This document shows, piece after piece, positions 28,243 to 35,805 of a DNA stretch of 64,000 nt; the stretch's first letter is position 1, and each line of letters begins with the position of its first letter. Source of the stretch: Stenotrophomonas aracearum (GTDB taxonomy: Bacteria; Pseudomonadota; Gammaproteobacteria; Xanthomonadales; Xanthomonadaceae); the NCBI RefSeq assembly GCF_031834615.1, contig NZ_CP115543.1:445001-509000 (forward strand), in the 5' to 3' direction. Under the pieces are notes generated by a model that did no database searches, was not told the origin of the DNA, and saw only the letters and a list, made by a program, of their open reading frames with translations. Made by a program: the position numbers and the translations under genes.

Positions 28243-29967
28243 TCAGCGCAACGCTGCGCGGGCCTTCAACAGCTCGCGCAGCTCGTACTTGTCAGTATCG
28301 TCGAGACCCTGCTGCCGCTGCTTTGCCTGAAGCTCCTCAAGACGTTGCAGCAACAGCTGTTTCTCCAGCTGTGCCACCGCATCGTGCAGCTCCTGGTTCC
28401 ACATCGCCTCGTCACCGGGCAACGTCTGCGCGGCCAGCTTGTGCAGGGCGTCCTGCTCCTCGCGGCCTTCGAAATGCTCCAGCAATGCGCCGGTACTGAT
28501 ATCCGGGCGCTGCTCCACCAGGGTGAGCAGCTCGATCAGCAGTTCCACGCCCGGCAGGCGCAGCCCGCTGAAATGGTGGCCTTCCAGCGTCATCGCCAAT
28601 GACGGCTGCTGCAGCAGGATCGCGATCGCTGCGCGCACCAGGCTGCGGCGCTGGGTCGGTGCCACCGCGCGCGGTGGTGGACGCGAAACCGGTGCGGCGG
28701 TGGCTGTGCCACCCAACCCGGTCAGCGTCGACAGCTGCTGCTTCATCAGGTCGCCGAACGCACCGTCGGGAATCTGCGCCAGCATCGGCCGCGCGCGCTC
28801 GGCCAGCCGTGCCTTGCCGTCCAGCGTGGCCATGTTGACCTCGCGGGTGAGCTCGTCGAAGAAGAACTGCGACAGCGGCGTCGCTTGCTTCAACCGCTCG
28901 TCGAAGCCTTCCTTGCCTTCCTTGCGCACGATGGTGTCGGGGTCTTCGCCATCGGGCAGGAACAGGAAGAACGCCTGGCGCCCGTCCTTCATGCGCGGCA
29001 GCACCGACTCCAGCGCACGCCAACCGGCGCGGCGGCCGGCGGCGTCGCCGTCGAAACAGAAGAACACGTCCGGCGCGTTGCGGAACAGCAGCTCGGCGTG
29101 CTCGGGCGTGGTCGCCGTGCCCAGCGTCGCCACCGCCTGGGTGACCCCGAACTGGAACAGCGAGACCACGTCCATATAGCCTTCCACCACCACCAGCCGC
29201 TCGATCTTCTGGTTGGCCTGGCGCACCTGCCACAGGCCGTACAGCTCGCGGCCCTTGTGGAACAGCGCGGTTTCCGGCGAATTGAGGTACTTCGGGCCGT
29301 CGTCCTTTTCCATGACCCGGCCGCCGTAGGCGATCACGCGTCCGCGCCGGTCGAAGATCGGGAACATCACCCGGTCGCGGAACTTGTCGTAGACATGGCC
29401 GCGGTCGTTCTTGGAAAACAGGCCGGCGCGGTCGAGCAGCTTCATGCGCCGCTCGTCCTTGCCCAGCGCATCCTTCAGCGCGCTGTAGCCATCGGGCGCA
29501 TAGCCGATCGCAAACCGCGTGCGGTTTTCCTCGTCCACGCCGCGCTGGTCCAGGTAGGCGCGCGCCTTGTCGCTGCCCTCCAGCGACTTCTGGAAGAAGC
29601 GCGTGGCCGCATCCAGCGCCGCGTACAGGTCGCGGCTGTCGTCCTGCTGCTGGGCGGTGCGCTGCTGCGTCTCGCGCGGCACTTCCATGCCCACGCGCTT
29701 GGCCAGCTCATCGACCGCGTCGAGGAACTCCAGGCGGTCGTAGTTCATCAGGAAGCTGATCGCCGTCCCGTGCGCGCCACAACCGAAGCAGTGATAGAAC
29801 TGCTTGGTCGGGGATACCGTGAACGACGCCGAGCGTTCGTCATGGAACGGGCAGCGCGCCGAGTACTCCTTGCCCTGGCGCTTCAACGGCACGCGGCTGC
29901 CCACCACTTCGACAATGTCGGAGCGGGCCAGCAGGTCGTCGATGAATGCGTCGGGGATACGGGCCAT
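28243..29967 (-). CDS. dnaG: DNA primase
   Basis: 574 residues. Makes RNA primers for DNA replication. The N-terminal zinc ribbon is CPFHDE...HCFGCGAHG (CHC2 type), the TOPRIM core has VVVEGYMDVVSLFQFGV and FCFDGDAAGR, and the C-terminal part is the helicase-binding domain. Start ATG 29967 (MARIPDAFIDDLL) matches the conserved beginning of the family. It lies in the rpsU-yqeY neighbourhood typical of gammaproteobacteria, but a brkB-like gene separates it from yqeY. Confidence 0.97.
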   Translation of the reverse strand: MARIPDAFIDDLLARSDIVEVVGSRVPLKRQGKEYSARCPFHDERSASFTVSPTKQFYHCFGCGAHGTAISFLMNYDRLEFLDAVDELAKRVGMEVPRETQQRTAQQQDDSRDLYAALDAATRFFQKSLEGSDKARAYLDQRGVDEENRTRFAIGYAPDGYSALKDALGKDERRMKLLDRAGLFSKNDRGHVYDKFRDRVMFPIFDRRGRVIAYGGRVMEKDDGPKYLNSPETALFHKGRELYGLWQVRQANQKIERLVVVEGYMDVVSLFQFGVTQAVATLGTATTPEHAELLFRNAPDVFFCFDGDAAGRRAGWRALESVLPRMKDGRQAFFLFLPDGEDPDTIVRKEGKEGFDERLKQATPLSQFFFDELTREVNMATLDGKARLAERARPMLAQIPDGAFGDLMKQQLSTLTGLGGTATAAPVSRPPPRAVAPTQRRSLVRAAIAILLQQPSLAMTLEGHHFSGLRLPGVELLIELLTLVEQRPDISTGALLEHFEGREEQDALHKLAAQTLPGDEAMWNQELHDAVAQLEKQLLLQRLEELQAKQRQQGLDDTDKYELRELLKARAALR

Positions 29968-30032
29968 GGGCAGCAGGCTGGGGGCGCGACCGGCAACGGC
30001 CAAGCGCGGTAGCGGGGGACCCCGCTAGTCTA

Positions 30033-30983
30033 CTAGCTGGCGCTGGTTCCGCCCGGTTTCGGGGGCTCGATGCCGGCTTCGGCCAGGTGGAAGCGCGCCC
30101 GCAGGCGTTCATCGATCACCGCCGTCATCAGCGCACCGACGAAGAACACCACCGTGGCGTAGTAGATCCACACCAGCGAGATCACCAGTGCGCCCATCGA
30201 GCCGTAGGCGCTGCCCGGTGCCACGGTGGCGATATACAGCCCGATCGCATAGCGCCCCAGCGCGAACAGCGCCGAGGTGATGGCCCCGCCAATGAACGCC
30301 TGGCGCCAGGCCACGCGGCGGTCGGGCAGGTAGTGGTACAGGAACGCGAAGCCCACCGTGTACAGCACCAGGCTGGTCAGGTAGCCCACCGCCGGCAGCA
30401 CCGAGGGCAGCTGCGCGAAGGCCACCTGCAGCATGGTGGTGGCGGTCATCGACAGGATCAGCAGGAAGCCCAGCGCCAGCACCACGCCGAAGGAAAACAC
30501 GCGCTTGCGCAGCCACGCCACGATCCCGTCGAGCCGCTCGCCACTGGTATTGAAGATCAGGTTGAGCGCGTTCTGCAGCTGGGCGAAGACGGCGGTGGCG
30601 CCGATGAACAGCAGCAGGGTGCTCCACATCCCGGCCAGTGAGCCCATCGACGGCTGGTTGTCGGCGTTCTTGAGCACGGTGTCGGCCACGGTGGCTGCGC
30701 TGCTGCCGGCCACATCGTTGATCTGGCCGATCAGTGCCTGCTGCGCGGGCGGGTACAACGAAGCGGTCAGCCACAGCAGCAGCACCAGCAGCGGTGCCAT
30801 CGAGAGCAGGGCGTAGAAGGAGACCGATGCGGCCTGGGTCAGTACGTCGATATCGACGAAGCGTTTGCCCACCGCCACCGGGAAACTGCGTTCAAGCCGG
30901 TCCACGTACTTGCGCAGGCGGGGCGGAACATGGGTGTGGTCGTGCGCGGGTTCGGGCGCAGGGGAGGGCGGCAGCGAAGACAT
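30033..30983 (-). CDS. YihY/BrkB family inner membrane protein
   Basis: 316 residues with six membrane helices. Conserved BrkB features: LTQAASVSFYALLSMAPLLVLLLWL, GSLAGMWSTLLLFIGATAVFAQLQNALNLIFN and the C-terminal GSAYGSMGALVISLVWIYYATVVFFVGALMTAVI. The function of this common family is unresolved, and an old name as RNase BN is not supported by the membrane topology. Transcribed between yqeY and dnaG on the same strand. Confidence 0.93.
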   Translation of the reverse strand: MSSLPPSPAPEPAHDHTHVPPRLRKYVDRLERSFPVAVGKRFVDIDVLTQAASVSFYALLSMAPLLVLLLWLTASLYPPAQQALIGQINDVAGSSAATVADTVLKNADNQPSMGSLAGMWSTLLLFIGATAVFAQLQNALNLIFNTSGERLDGIVAWLRKRVFSFGVVLALGFLLILSMTATTMLQVAFAQLPSVLPAVGYLTSLVLYTVGFAFLYHYLPDRRVAWRQAFIGGAITSALFALGRYAIGLYIATVAPGSAYGSMGALVISLVWIYYATVVFFVGALMTAVIDERLRARFHLAEAGIEPPKPGGTSAS

Positions 30984-31040
30984 GCCTGATTTCTAGCAGG
31001 CCCGGTTCGAAGACCGGGTGAAACGCGCGCCTGCCGGGCA

Positions 31041-31063
31041 GGACACGACCGTCGGTCGTGTCC
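31041..31063. repeat. Palindrome between yqeY and the brkB-like gene
   Basis: GGACACGACC and GGTCGTGTCC around GTC form a 10-bp perfect stem. It resembles the GACACG class of REP found at 40520 and 58809, but no GTAG is present and no T-tract follows, so a REP relic or mRNA 3' stabiliser is more likely than a terminator. Confidence 0.55.
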
Positions 31064-31071
31064 CCGCATGC

Positions 31072-31518
31072 TCAGCCGGCGAAGTGCTTCTTGACCAGCT
31101 GCGACACCAGGCCCATGTCGGCCTTGCCGGCCAGCTTCGGCTTCAGCGCGCCCATCAGCTTGCCCATGTCGGCCGGGCCGCTGGCGCCGGTTTCGGCCAC
31201 CGCTTCCTGGATGGCGGCCTGGATCTCGGCTTCGCCCATCTTGGCCGGCAGGTAGGTGTCGATCACCGCCAGTTCGTCGCGCTCGATCTGCGCCAGGTCA
31301 TCGCGGTTGGCCGCGTCGTACTGGGTGATCGAGTCCTTGCGCTGCTTGACCATCTTGTCCAGCACGGCGATCACGGCGGCGTCGTCCAGGGTGACGCGCT
31401 CGTCCACTTCACGACGCTGGATTTCGGCGTTGATCAGGCGGATCACGGCCAGCTTGTGCTTCTCGCCCGCCTTCATGGCGGCCTTCATGTCGTCGGTGAG
31501 CTGCTGTTTCATGCTCAT
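31072..31518 (-). CDS. yqeY: GatB/YqeY domain protein
   Basis: 148 residues. Whole-length YqeY: KQQLTDDMKAAMKAGEKHKLAVIRLINAEIQRREVDE at the start and GKLMGALKPKLAGKADMGLVSQLVKKHFAG at the end. The family shares a helical domain with the GatB amidotransferase tail, which binds tRNA. Its own function is unproven. ATG 31518 follows GAGGTG. It lies downstream of rpsU in the same direction, separated by a terminator. Confidence 0.95.
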   Translation of the reverse strand: MSMKQQLTDDMKAAMKAGEKHKLAVIRLINAEIQRREVDERVTLDDAAVIAVLDKMVKQRKDSITQYDAANRDDLAQIERDELAVIDTYLPAKMGEAEIQAAIQEAVAETGASGPADMGKLMGALKPKLAGKADMGLVSQLVKKHFAG

Positions 31519-31552
31519 GGAACACCTCGTTCGGTGGAAGTATGGAAACGCA

Positions 31553-31585
31553 AAAAGCCGGTAACGCTTGCGCGTTCCGGCTTCG
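31553..31585 (-). terminator. Terminator after rpsU
   Basis: On the minus strand AGCCGGAACGC and GCGTTaCCGGCT pair around a GCAA loop and are followed by TTTTTGCG. It lies between rpsU and yqeY, so rpsU can be expressed at a higher level than the genes behind it. Confidence 0.8.
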
Positions 31586-31630
31586 GCTCCGCCGCGACAG
31601 GACCCGCCTGCCGCATCGAAGTGCGTCCGA

Positions 31631-31846
31631 TCAGTACAGGCGCTGACGCTTGGTGACGTCGCGCGACGAGCGGCGCAGCTGACGCTTCACAGCAGCAGCA
31701 GCCTTACGCTTGCGCTCCTGGGTCGGCTTTTCGTAGAACTCGCGCTTGCGGGTTTCGGCCAGCACGCCGGCCTTTTCGCAGGTGCGCTTGAAGCGACGGA
31801 GCGCAAACTCGAAGGGCTCGTTCTCGCGGACTTTAACGCTGGGCAT
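31631..31846 (-). CDS. rpsU: 30S ribosomal protein S21
   Basis: 71 residues, full length. [48 protein letters not shown] is the typical S21 sequence with a very basic C-terminus. S21 helps the 30S subunit bind mRNA at initiation. The divergent tsaD starts 167 bp away, giving the conserved tsaD-rpsU arrangement. Confidence 0.98.
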
Positions 31847-32013
31847 GGAATCTCCGGGACACAGTAGAACCGGGTCACGCCCGGTGAGAGCCGCACATTA
31901 TAGCGGCGAGAAAAGAACTTGCAACCCACCCCGGCAAACTTCCTGGCCTTGGGTAGTGAAGGGCGCGCTGGCGGTACGTCTGCCAAGGCCTCAAGAGGTC
32001 CATAATAGCAGGC

Positions 32014-33039
32014 ATGCGAGTCCTTGGTATCGAATCTTCCTGCGATGAGACCGGCGTGGCGGTGTACGACACCTCCCTGGCCGGCCCGGACGCCCTGCGC
32101 GCCCATGCCGTCTACAGCCAGATCGCCCTGCACGCCGAATACGGCGGGGTGGTGCCTGAACTGGCCAGCCGCGACCACGTGCGCAAACTGCTGCCGCTGA
32201 TCCGCCAGACCCTGGCCGAGGCTGGGCTGGGCGTGGGCGACATCGACGGGGTGGCCTACACGGCTGGCCCCGGGCTGGTTGGCGCGCTGCTGGTGGGGGC
32301 GGGCGTGGCCCGCTCGCTGGCCTGGGCGCTGGAGGTGCCGGCGGTGGGTGTCCACCATATGGAAGGCCACCTGCTGGCCCCGCTGATGGAAGATCACCCG
32401 CCGCAGGCGCCGTTCGTGGCCCTGCTGGTCTCCGGCGGGCATACCCAGCTGGTGGCAGTGGACCGCATCGGCCAGTACCGCCTGCTGGGCGAGACCCTGG
32501 ACGATGCGGCGGGCGAGGCCTTCGACAAGACCGCCAAGCTGATGGGCCTGCCGTACCCCGGTGGCCCGCAGCTGGCGGCGCTGGCTGAACGCGGCACGCC
32601 GGGCCGGTTCAAGTTCACCCGCCCGATGACCGACCGGCCCGGCCTGGATTTCAGCTTCTCCGGCCTGAAGACCCAGGTCCTGCTGGCCTGGCGCGACAGC
32701 GACCAGAGCGAGCAGACCCGCGCCGATATCGCGCGCGGCTTTGAAGACGCCGTGGTTGAGACCCTGGCGATCAAGTGCGATCGCGCGCTGGACGCGGCCG
32801 GCACCGACGTGATCGTGGTGGCCGGCGGCGTGGGCGCCAACAAGCGCCTACGCGCCAAGCTGCAGCAGATGGCCGAACGACGCGGCGGACGTGCGTGCTT
32901 CCCGCGCCCCTCACTGTGCACCGACAACGGCGCCATGATCGCCTTCGCCGGCGCGCTGCGCCTGGAAGCCGGCCAGCACAACCCGCCGCAGGTGCAGGTC
33001 ACCCCGCGCTGGGACATGGCGACGTTGCCGGCGGTGTAG
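32014..33039 (+). CDS. tsaD: tRNA N6-adenosine threonylcarbamoyltransferase TsaD
   Basis: 341 residues. Catalyses the last step of t6A formation at position 37 of ANN-decoding tRNAs. [19 protein letters not shown] is the universal start and [10 protein letters not shown] carries the metal-binding Hxxx[14 protein letters not shown] and [13 protein letters not shown] are further conserved. The 3' end overlaps the last 41 bp of a gene on the other strand (32999-33688). Confidence 0.98.
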   Translation: MRVLGIESSCDETGVAVYDTSLAGPDALRAHAVYSQIALHAEYGGVVPELASRDHVRKLLPLIRQTLAEAGLGVGDIDGVAYTAGPGLVGALLVGAGVARSLAWALEVPAVGVHHMEGHLLAPLMEDHPPQAPFVALLVSGGHTQLVAVDRIGQYRLLGETLDDAAGEAFDKTAKLMGLPYPGGPQLAALAERGTPGRFKFTRPMTDRPGLDFSFSGLKTQVLLAWRDSDQSEQTRADIARGFEDAVVETLAIKCDRALDAAGTDVIVVAGGVGANKRLRAKLQQMAERRGGRACFPRPSLCTDNGAMIAFAGALRLEAGQHNPPQVQVTPRWDMATLPAV

Positions 33040-33688
33040 GGAGCCCGGGGCGTCGCCTGAGCACTTCCGATACGGTTTCGTGGTTGCGCATCCATTGACC
33101 TACGTGAGGGCATCTCAGGCCGACGACTCGCGCAATCGTCATGAGGTCTTCGTCCAGGTCCCGTCCAAAGATAGGCTCGTGGTGCGCGATTCGGTTGCGC
33201 AACTGGCGCACCCGCTCCAGATCAGTGAAGGCACGAGCCCGAGTTCGATGCGCGGGATCCGGCGAGCCAGGCAGCACGGTTCGCATGGTCTTTGCCCAGA
33301 GTGACTGATCGAATCTCTGGGTGAACATCTGTTGCCAGAACGCGAATCGCAATCCTGCGACAACTGAAGCCGTGGATGAGCATCCACTGGCGGCACGCCG
33401 CAGCTCATCCCGCGCGTTGAAGCCCCCGGTGCTGCTTGGCAGGCTTAATCGAAAGCTCTCCTGCCAAGGCCACGATGGCCCGTGTCTGAGGGAAAGGGCT
33501 TCTGCTACGGCGTTGCGGGTGATGATCTCGCAGGTATGCAGCGGAAGCATGAAAGCGCCACTGACCTGCATGTTCCATTGATAGAGTTCAAAAGGGTGGA
33601 TGCGGCATGGTGCAAGCGAGGCCGCAGCTTCATAGGTCTGCATGCGTGAGGCCGAGAAAGATCGATGAATCTGTTCCAGGTTGCGCAT
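32999..33688 (-). CDS. Abi-like protein with HEPN-type RxxxxH motif
   Basis: 229 residues. The N-terminal half resembles Abi/Abi_2-like proteins ([33 protein letters not shown]). Near residue 170 is [15 protein letters not shown], an RxxxxH motif typical of HEPN RNases. Such proteins often act in phage defence or as toxins, but no antitoxin gene is seen beside it. Its 3' end overlaps tsaD and the gene looks lower in GC than its neighbours, which suggests recent gain. A start at ATG 33688 is supported by GGAG upstream. Toxicity is inference. Confidence 0.75.
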   Translation of the reverse strand: MRNLEQIHRSFSASRMQTYEAAASLAPCRIHPFELYQWNMQVSGAFMLPLHTCEIITRNAVAEALSLRHGPSWPWQESFRLSLPSSTGGFNARDELRRAASGCSSTASVVAGLRFAFWQQMFTQRFDQSLWAKTMRTVLPGSPDPAHRTRARAFTDLERVRQLRNRIAHHEPIFGRDLDEDLMTIARVVGLRCPHVGQWMRNHETVSEVLRRRPGLPTPPATSPCPSAG

Positions 33689-33828
33689 CCCGCGCTCCGA
33701 TGTGTCTACATCGATGGATCCTGCTCAGATGGCGACCCAAGCCCCATCGGAAAAGTCAGCGCTCGCTCGTCGGAGTCGCCCGTGACGGGCAACTCTGCGA
33801 GTGTCGTCGCAAAAATGAGATCGACAGG

Positions 33829-33858
33829 TTGACCTGATGCTCGCCCCGCGACTACGGT
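33829..33858 (+). promoter_or_regulatory. Predicted promoter of a candidate small RNA
   Basis: TTGACC at 33829 and TACGGT at 33853 with an 18-bp spacer. The strong -35 box directs rightwards to the terminator at 33925, with no open reading frame between them. Confidence 0.5.
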
Positions 33859-33864
33859 AGTCCC

Positions 33865-33955
33865 GTGTGCCGCCGGGATCAGTTCATGGGGAGACCCATT
33901 TCCCCCGGGGACGTTGGCAGTAAGCAAAGGGCCCCGCGCGGGGCCCTTTGTCTTT
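33865..33955 (+). ncRNA. Candidate small RNA upstream of folB
   Basis: About 90 nt between the predicted promoter and a very strong terminator. It contains a possible 5-bp hairpin with a GAGA tetraloop (ATGGG-GAGA-CCCAT), then a C-rich run CCCCCGGGG, closed by TGCC/GGCA. Terminator: perfect 26-nt palindrome at 33925-33950 followed by TCTTTT. Intergenic C-rich structured RNAs are known in Xanthomonadaceae, but identity to any of them is not shown here. Could also be the 3' end of an untranslated leader. Confidence 0.5.
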
Positions 33956-33956
33956 T
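33925..33956 (+). terminator. Strong Rho-independent terminator before folB
   Basis: CAAAGGGCCCCGC pairs with GCGGGGCCCTTTG without mismatch, followed by TCTTTTCC. The nearest upstream coding region on this strand ends far away (tsaD, 33039), so it must end a non-coding transcript. Confidence 0.85.
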
Positions 33957-34036
33957 CCAGCCCATTGAACCGCCGGTTCGAGGCACGTTCGGGCCCACCC
34001 CGTTACCATGGACGCCATCTTTCACGTGGCACTCCT

Positions 34037-34393
34037 ATGGACAAGGTATTCATTGAAGGGCTCGAAATCGACGCCCTGATCGGGATCTACGACTGGGAAC
34101 GGCGGATCCGCCAGACCCTGCGTTTCGACCTGGAAATGGGCTTCGACAACCGCAAACCGGCGGCCAGCGACGACATCGCTGACACCCTGAACTACAAGGC
34201 GGTGAGCAAGCGGATCGAGCAGTTCGTGCGCGAGTCCGATTTCGGCCTGGTCGAAACCCTGGCCGAGCGCATCGCTGAGATCGTGCTGCGCGAGTTCAAC
34301 GTGCAGTGGCTGCGCCTGAAGCTGAGCAAGCCCGGCGCGGTGCGCGGGGCCAAGGCGGTGGGCGTGATCATCGAACGAACCGCGGATTCATGA
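34037..34393 (+). CDS. folB: Dihydroneopterin aldolase
   Basis: 118 residues, the normal FolB length. Folate biosynthesis: splits dihydroneopterin to hydroxymethyl-dihydropterin and glycolaldehyde. MDKVFIEGLEIDALIGIYDWERRIRQTLRFDLEM at the start and LVETLAERIAEIVL (pterin-binding Glu) are conserved. SKPGAVRGAKAVGVIIER near the end holds the active-site Lys region. Stop overlaps the next gene's ATG. Confidence 0.96.
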   Translation: MDKVFIEGLEIDALIGIYDWERRIRQTLRFDLEMGFDNRKPAASDDIADTLNYKAVSKRIEQFVRESDFGLVETLAERIAEIVLREFNVQWLRLKLSKPGAVRGAKAVGVIIERTADS

Positions 34394-35670
34394 TGCAGGA
34401 AGCTGTGATTGCCACTACGCAGTGGCTGGAAGGGGTGCAGAAGACCCTTGAACCGTACCCCTGGGCATACACCACCCTCGTGCTGTGCGCGTTGGCGCTG
34501 GCCGCCTGGCTGGCCAATTTCGTCACCAAGCGGATCCTGCTGCGCGGCCTGCGCCGCCTGCTGCGGCGCCTGCCCGGCCATGGCGCCGGCCACGAAGGCG
34601 GCAGCAATCTGCGGGTGATCTCGCGGTTGTCGAACCTGGTGCCCAGCATGGTCATCGCCGCCGGCATCCGCATCGTGCCCGACCTGCCACCGCAGCTGGT
34701 GCAGTTCGTGATCGGCGCTTGCCAGGCCTGGGCGATCCTGACCGTGGCGCTGGCGATTTCGCACGCGCTGGATGCGGCCAACGAACTCTACGAACGCCGC
34801 CCGGACGCCCGCAGCAAGCCGATCAAGGGCTACCTGCAGGTGGTGAAGATCGTGGTCTTCGTCATCGCCGGGCTGTCCATCGTCGCCACCCTGCTGGGCG
34901 TGAAGCTCGGCCCGCTGGTGACCGGCCTGGGCGCTGCCACCGCCGTGTTCATGCTGATCTTCCAGGACACCATCCTGTCGCTGGTGGCCAGCGTGCAGAT
35001 CAGTGGCGACGGCCGCGTGCGGCTGGGCGACTGGATCGAAATGCCCAGCCAGAACGCCGACGGCGACGTGATCGACATCGCCCTGCACACCATCACCGTG
35101 CAGAACTTCGACAAGACCATCACCACCATTCCGACCAAGAAGCTGGTCACCGAGTCGTTCAAGAACTGGCGCGGCATGCAGGAAGCGGGCGGGCGCCGGA
35201 TCAAGCGCGCGCTGTACCTGGACCAGCACAGCGTGGGTTTCCTGGACGCGCAGGCGCTGCAGCGCCTGGAGCAGTTCGCGGTGCTGGGCGACTACCTGCG
35301 TGAAAAGCAGGCGGAGCTGTCGGAATGGAACACCGGGCTGGAAGCCAAGGGCGTTAACGCAGTCAACGCGCGCCGGGTGACCAACCTGGGCACCTTCCGC
35401 GCGTACGTGGAACGCTACCTGCGCCAGCATCCGGGCATCCATACGGACATGACACTGCTGGTACGGCAGCTGCAGCCCACCACCGAAGGCCTGCCGCTGG
35501 AGCTGTACTGCTTCACCCGCACCACGGCCTGGGCCGGCTATGAAGGCATCCAGTCGGATGTGTTCGATCACCTGCTGGCGATCCTGCCGGCGTTCGGGCT
35601 GCGCGTGTTCCAGGCCTCCAGCGATGCGATGCTGATGGCCGCGCAGCAGCATCGGGTGGCGGCAGAGTAA
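34390..35670 (+). CDS. MscS family mechanosensitive ion channel (YbdG-like)
   Basis: 426 residues. Five membrane helices precede the MscS pore helix (GPLVTGLGAATAVFMLIFQDTILSLVASVQI) and a beta domain starting VRLGDWIEM. The sequence after TIPTKKLVTESFKNWRGMQEAGGRRIKRALYLD matches the YbdG-type large C-terminal domain. Opens in membrane tension and releases solutes in osmotic downshock. Overlaps folB by four bases. Confidence 0.93.
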   Translation: MMQEAVIATTQWLEGVQKTLEPYPWAYTTLVLCALALAAWLANFVTKRILLRGLRRLLRRLPGHGAGHEGGSNLRVISRLSNLVPSMVIAAGIRIVPDLPPQLVQFVIGACQAWAILTVALAISHALDAANELYERRPDARSKPIKGYLQVVKIVVFVIAGLSIVATLLGVKLGPLVTGLGAATAVFMLIFQDTILSLVASVQISGDGRVRLGDWIEMPSQNADGDVIDIALHTITVQNFDKTITTIPTKKLVTESFKNWRGMQEAGGRRIKRALYLDQHSVGFLDAQALQRLEQFAVLGDYLREKQAELSEWNTGLEAKGVNAVNARRVTNLGTFRAYVERYLRQHPGIHTDMTLLVRQLQPTTEGLPLELYCFTRTTAWAGYEGIQSDVFDHLLAILPAFGLRVFQASSDAMLMAAQQHRVAAE

Positions 35671-35779
35671 GCTCCTGAGCCCGGCGCGCCGCCCTGGCTG
35701 CGCCGGATTTCCCTCCGGGGATGCAAAATGAACGTCAAAATCCTCCACAACGGGCTCGGGGACGCTAGAATCCCGGCCT

Positions 35780-35793
35780 TGTAAACGTTTTCA
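35780..35793. promoter_or_regulatory. LacI-type operator before GH3 gene
   Basis: TGTAAACGTTTTCA, a near-perfect palindrome centred on CG, the classic LacI/GalR-family half-site arrangement. It lies 13 bp before the GTG start of the GH3 glycosidase. No LacI-family gene is present in the window, so the regulator would act from elsewhere. Confidence 0.65.
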
Positions 35794-35805
35794 TAAGGAC
35801 TGCCG

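Noticed and set aside
31041..31063. Terminator of yqeY
   Set aside because: A good stem, but no T-tract on either strand; kept as palindromic repeat instead.
33706..33927. 73-residue minus-strand frame in the space before folB
   Set aside because: No ribosome site, no homology pattern, and it covers the candidate sRNA promoter; composition does not resemble the neighbours' coding frames.
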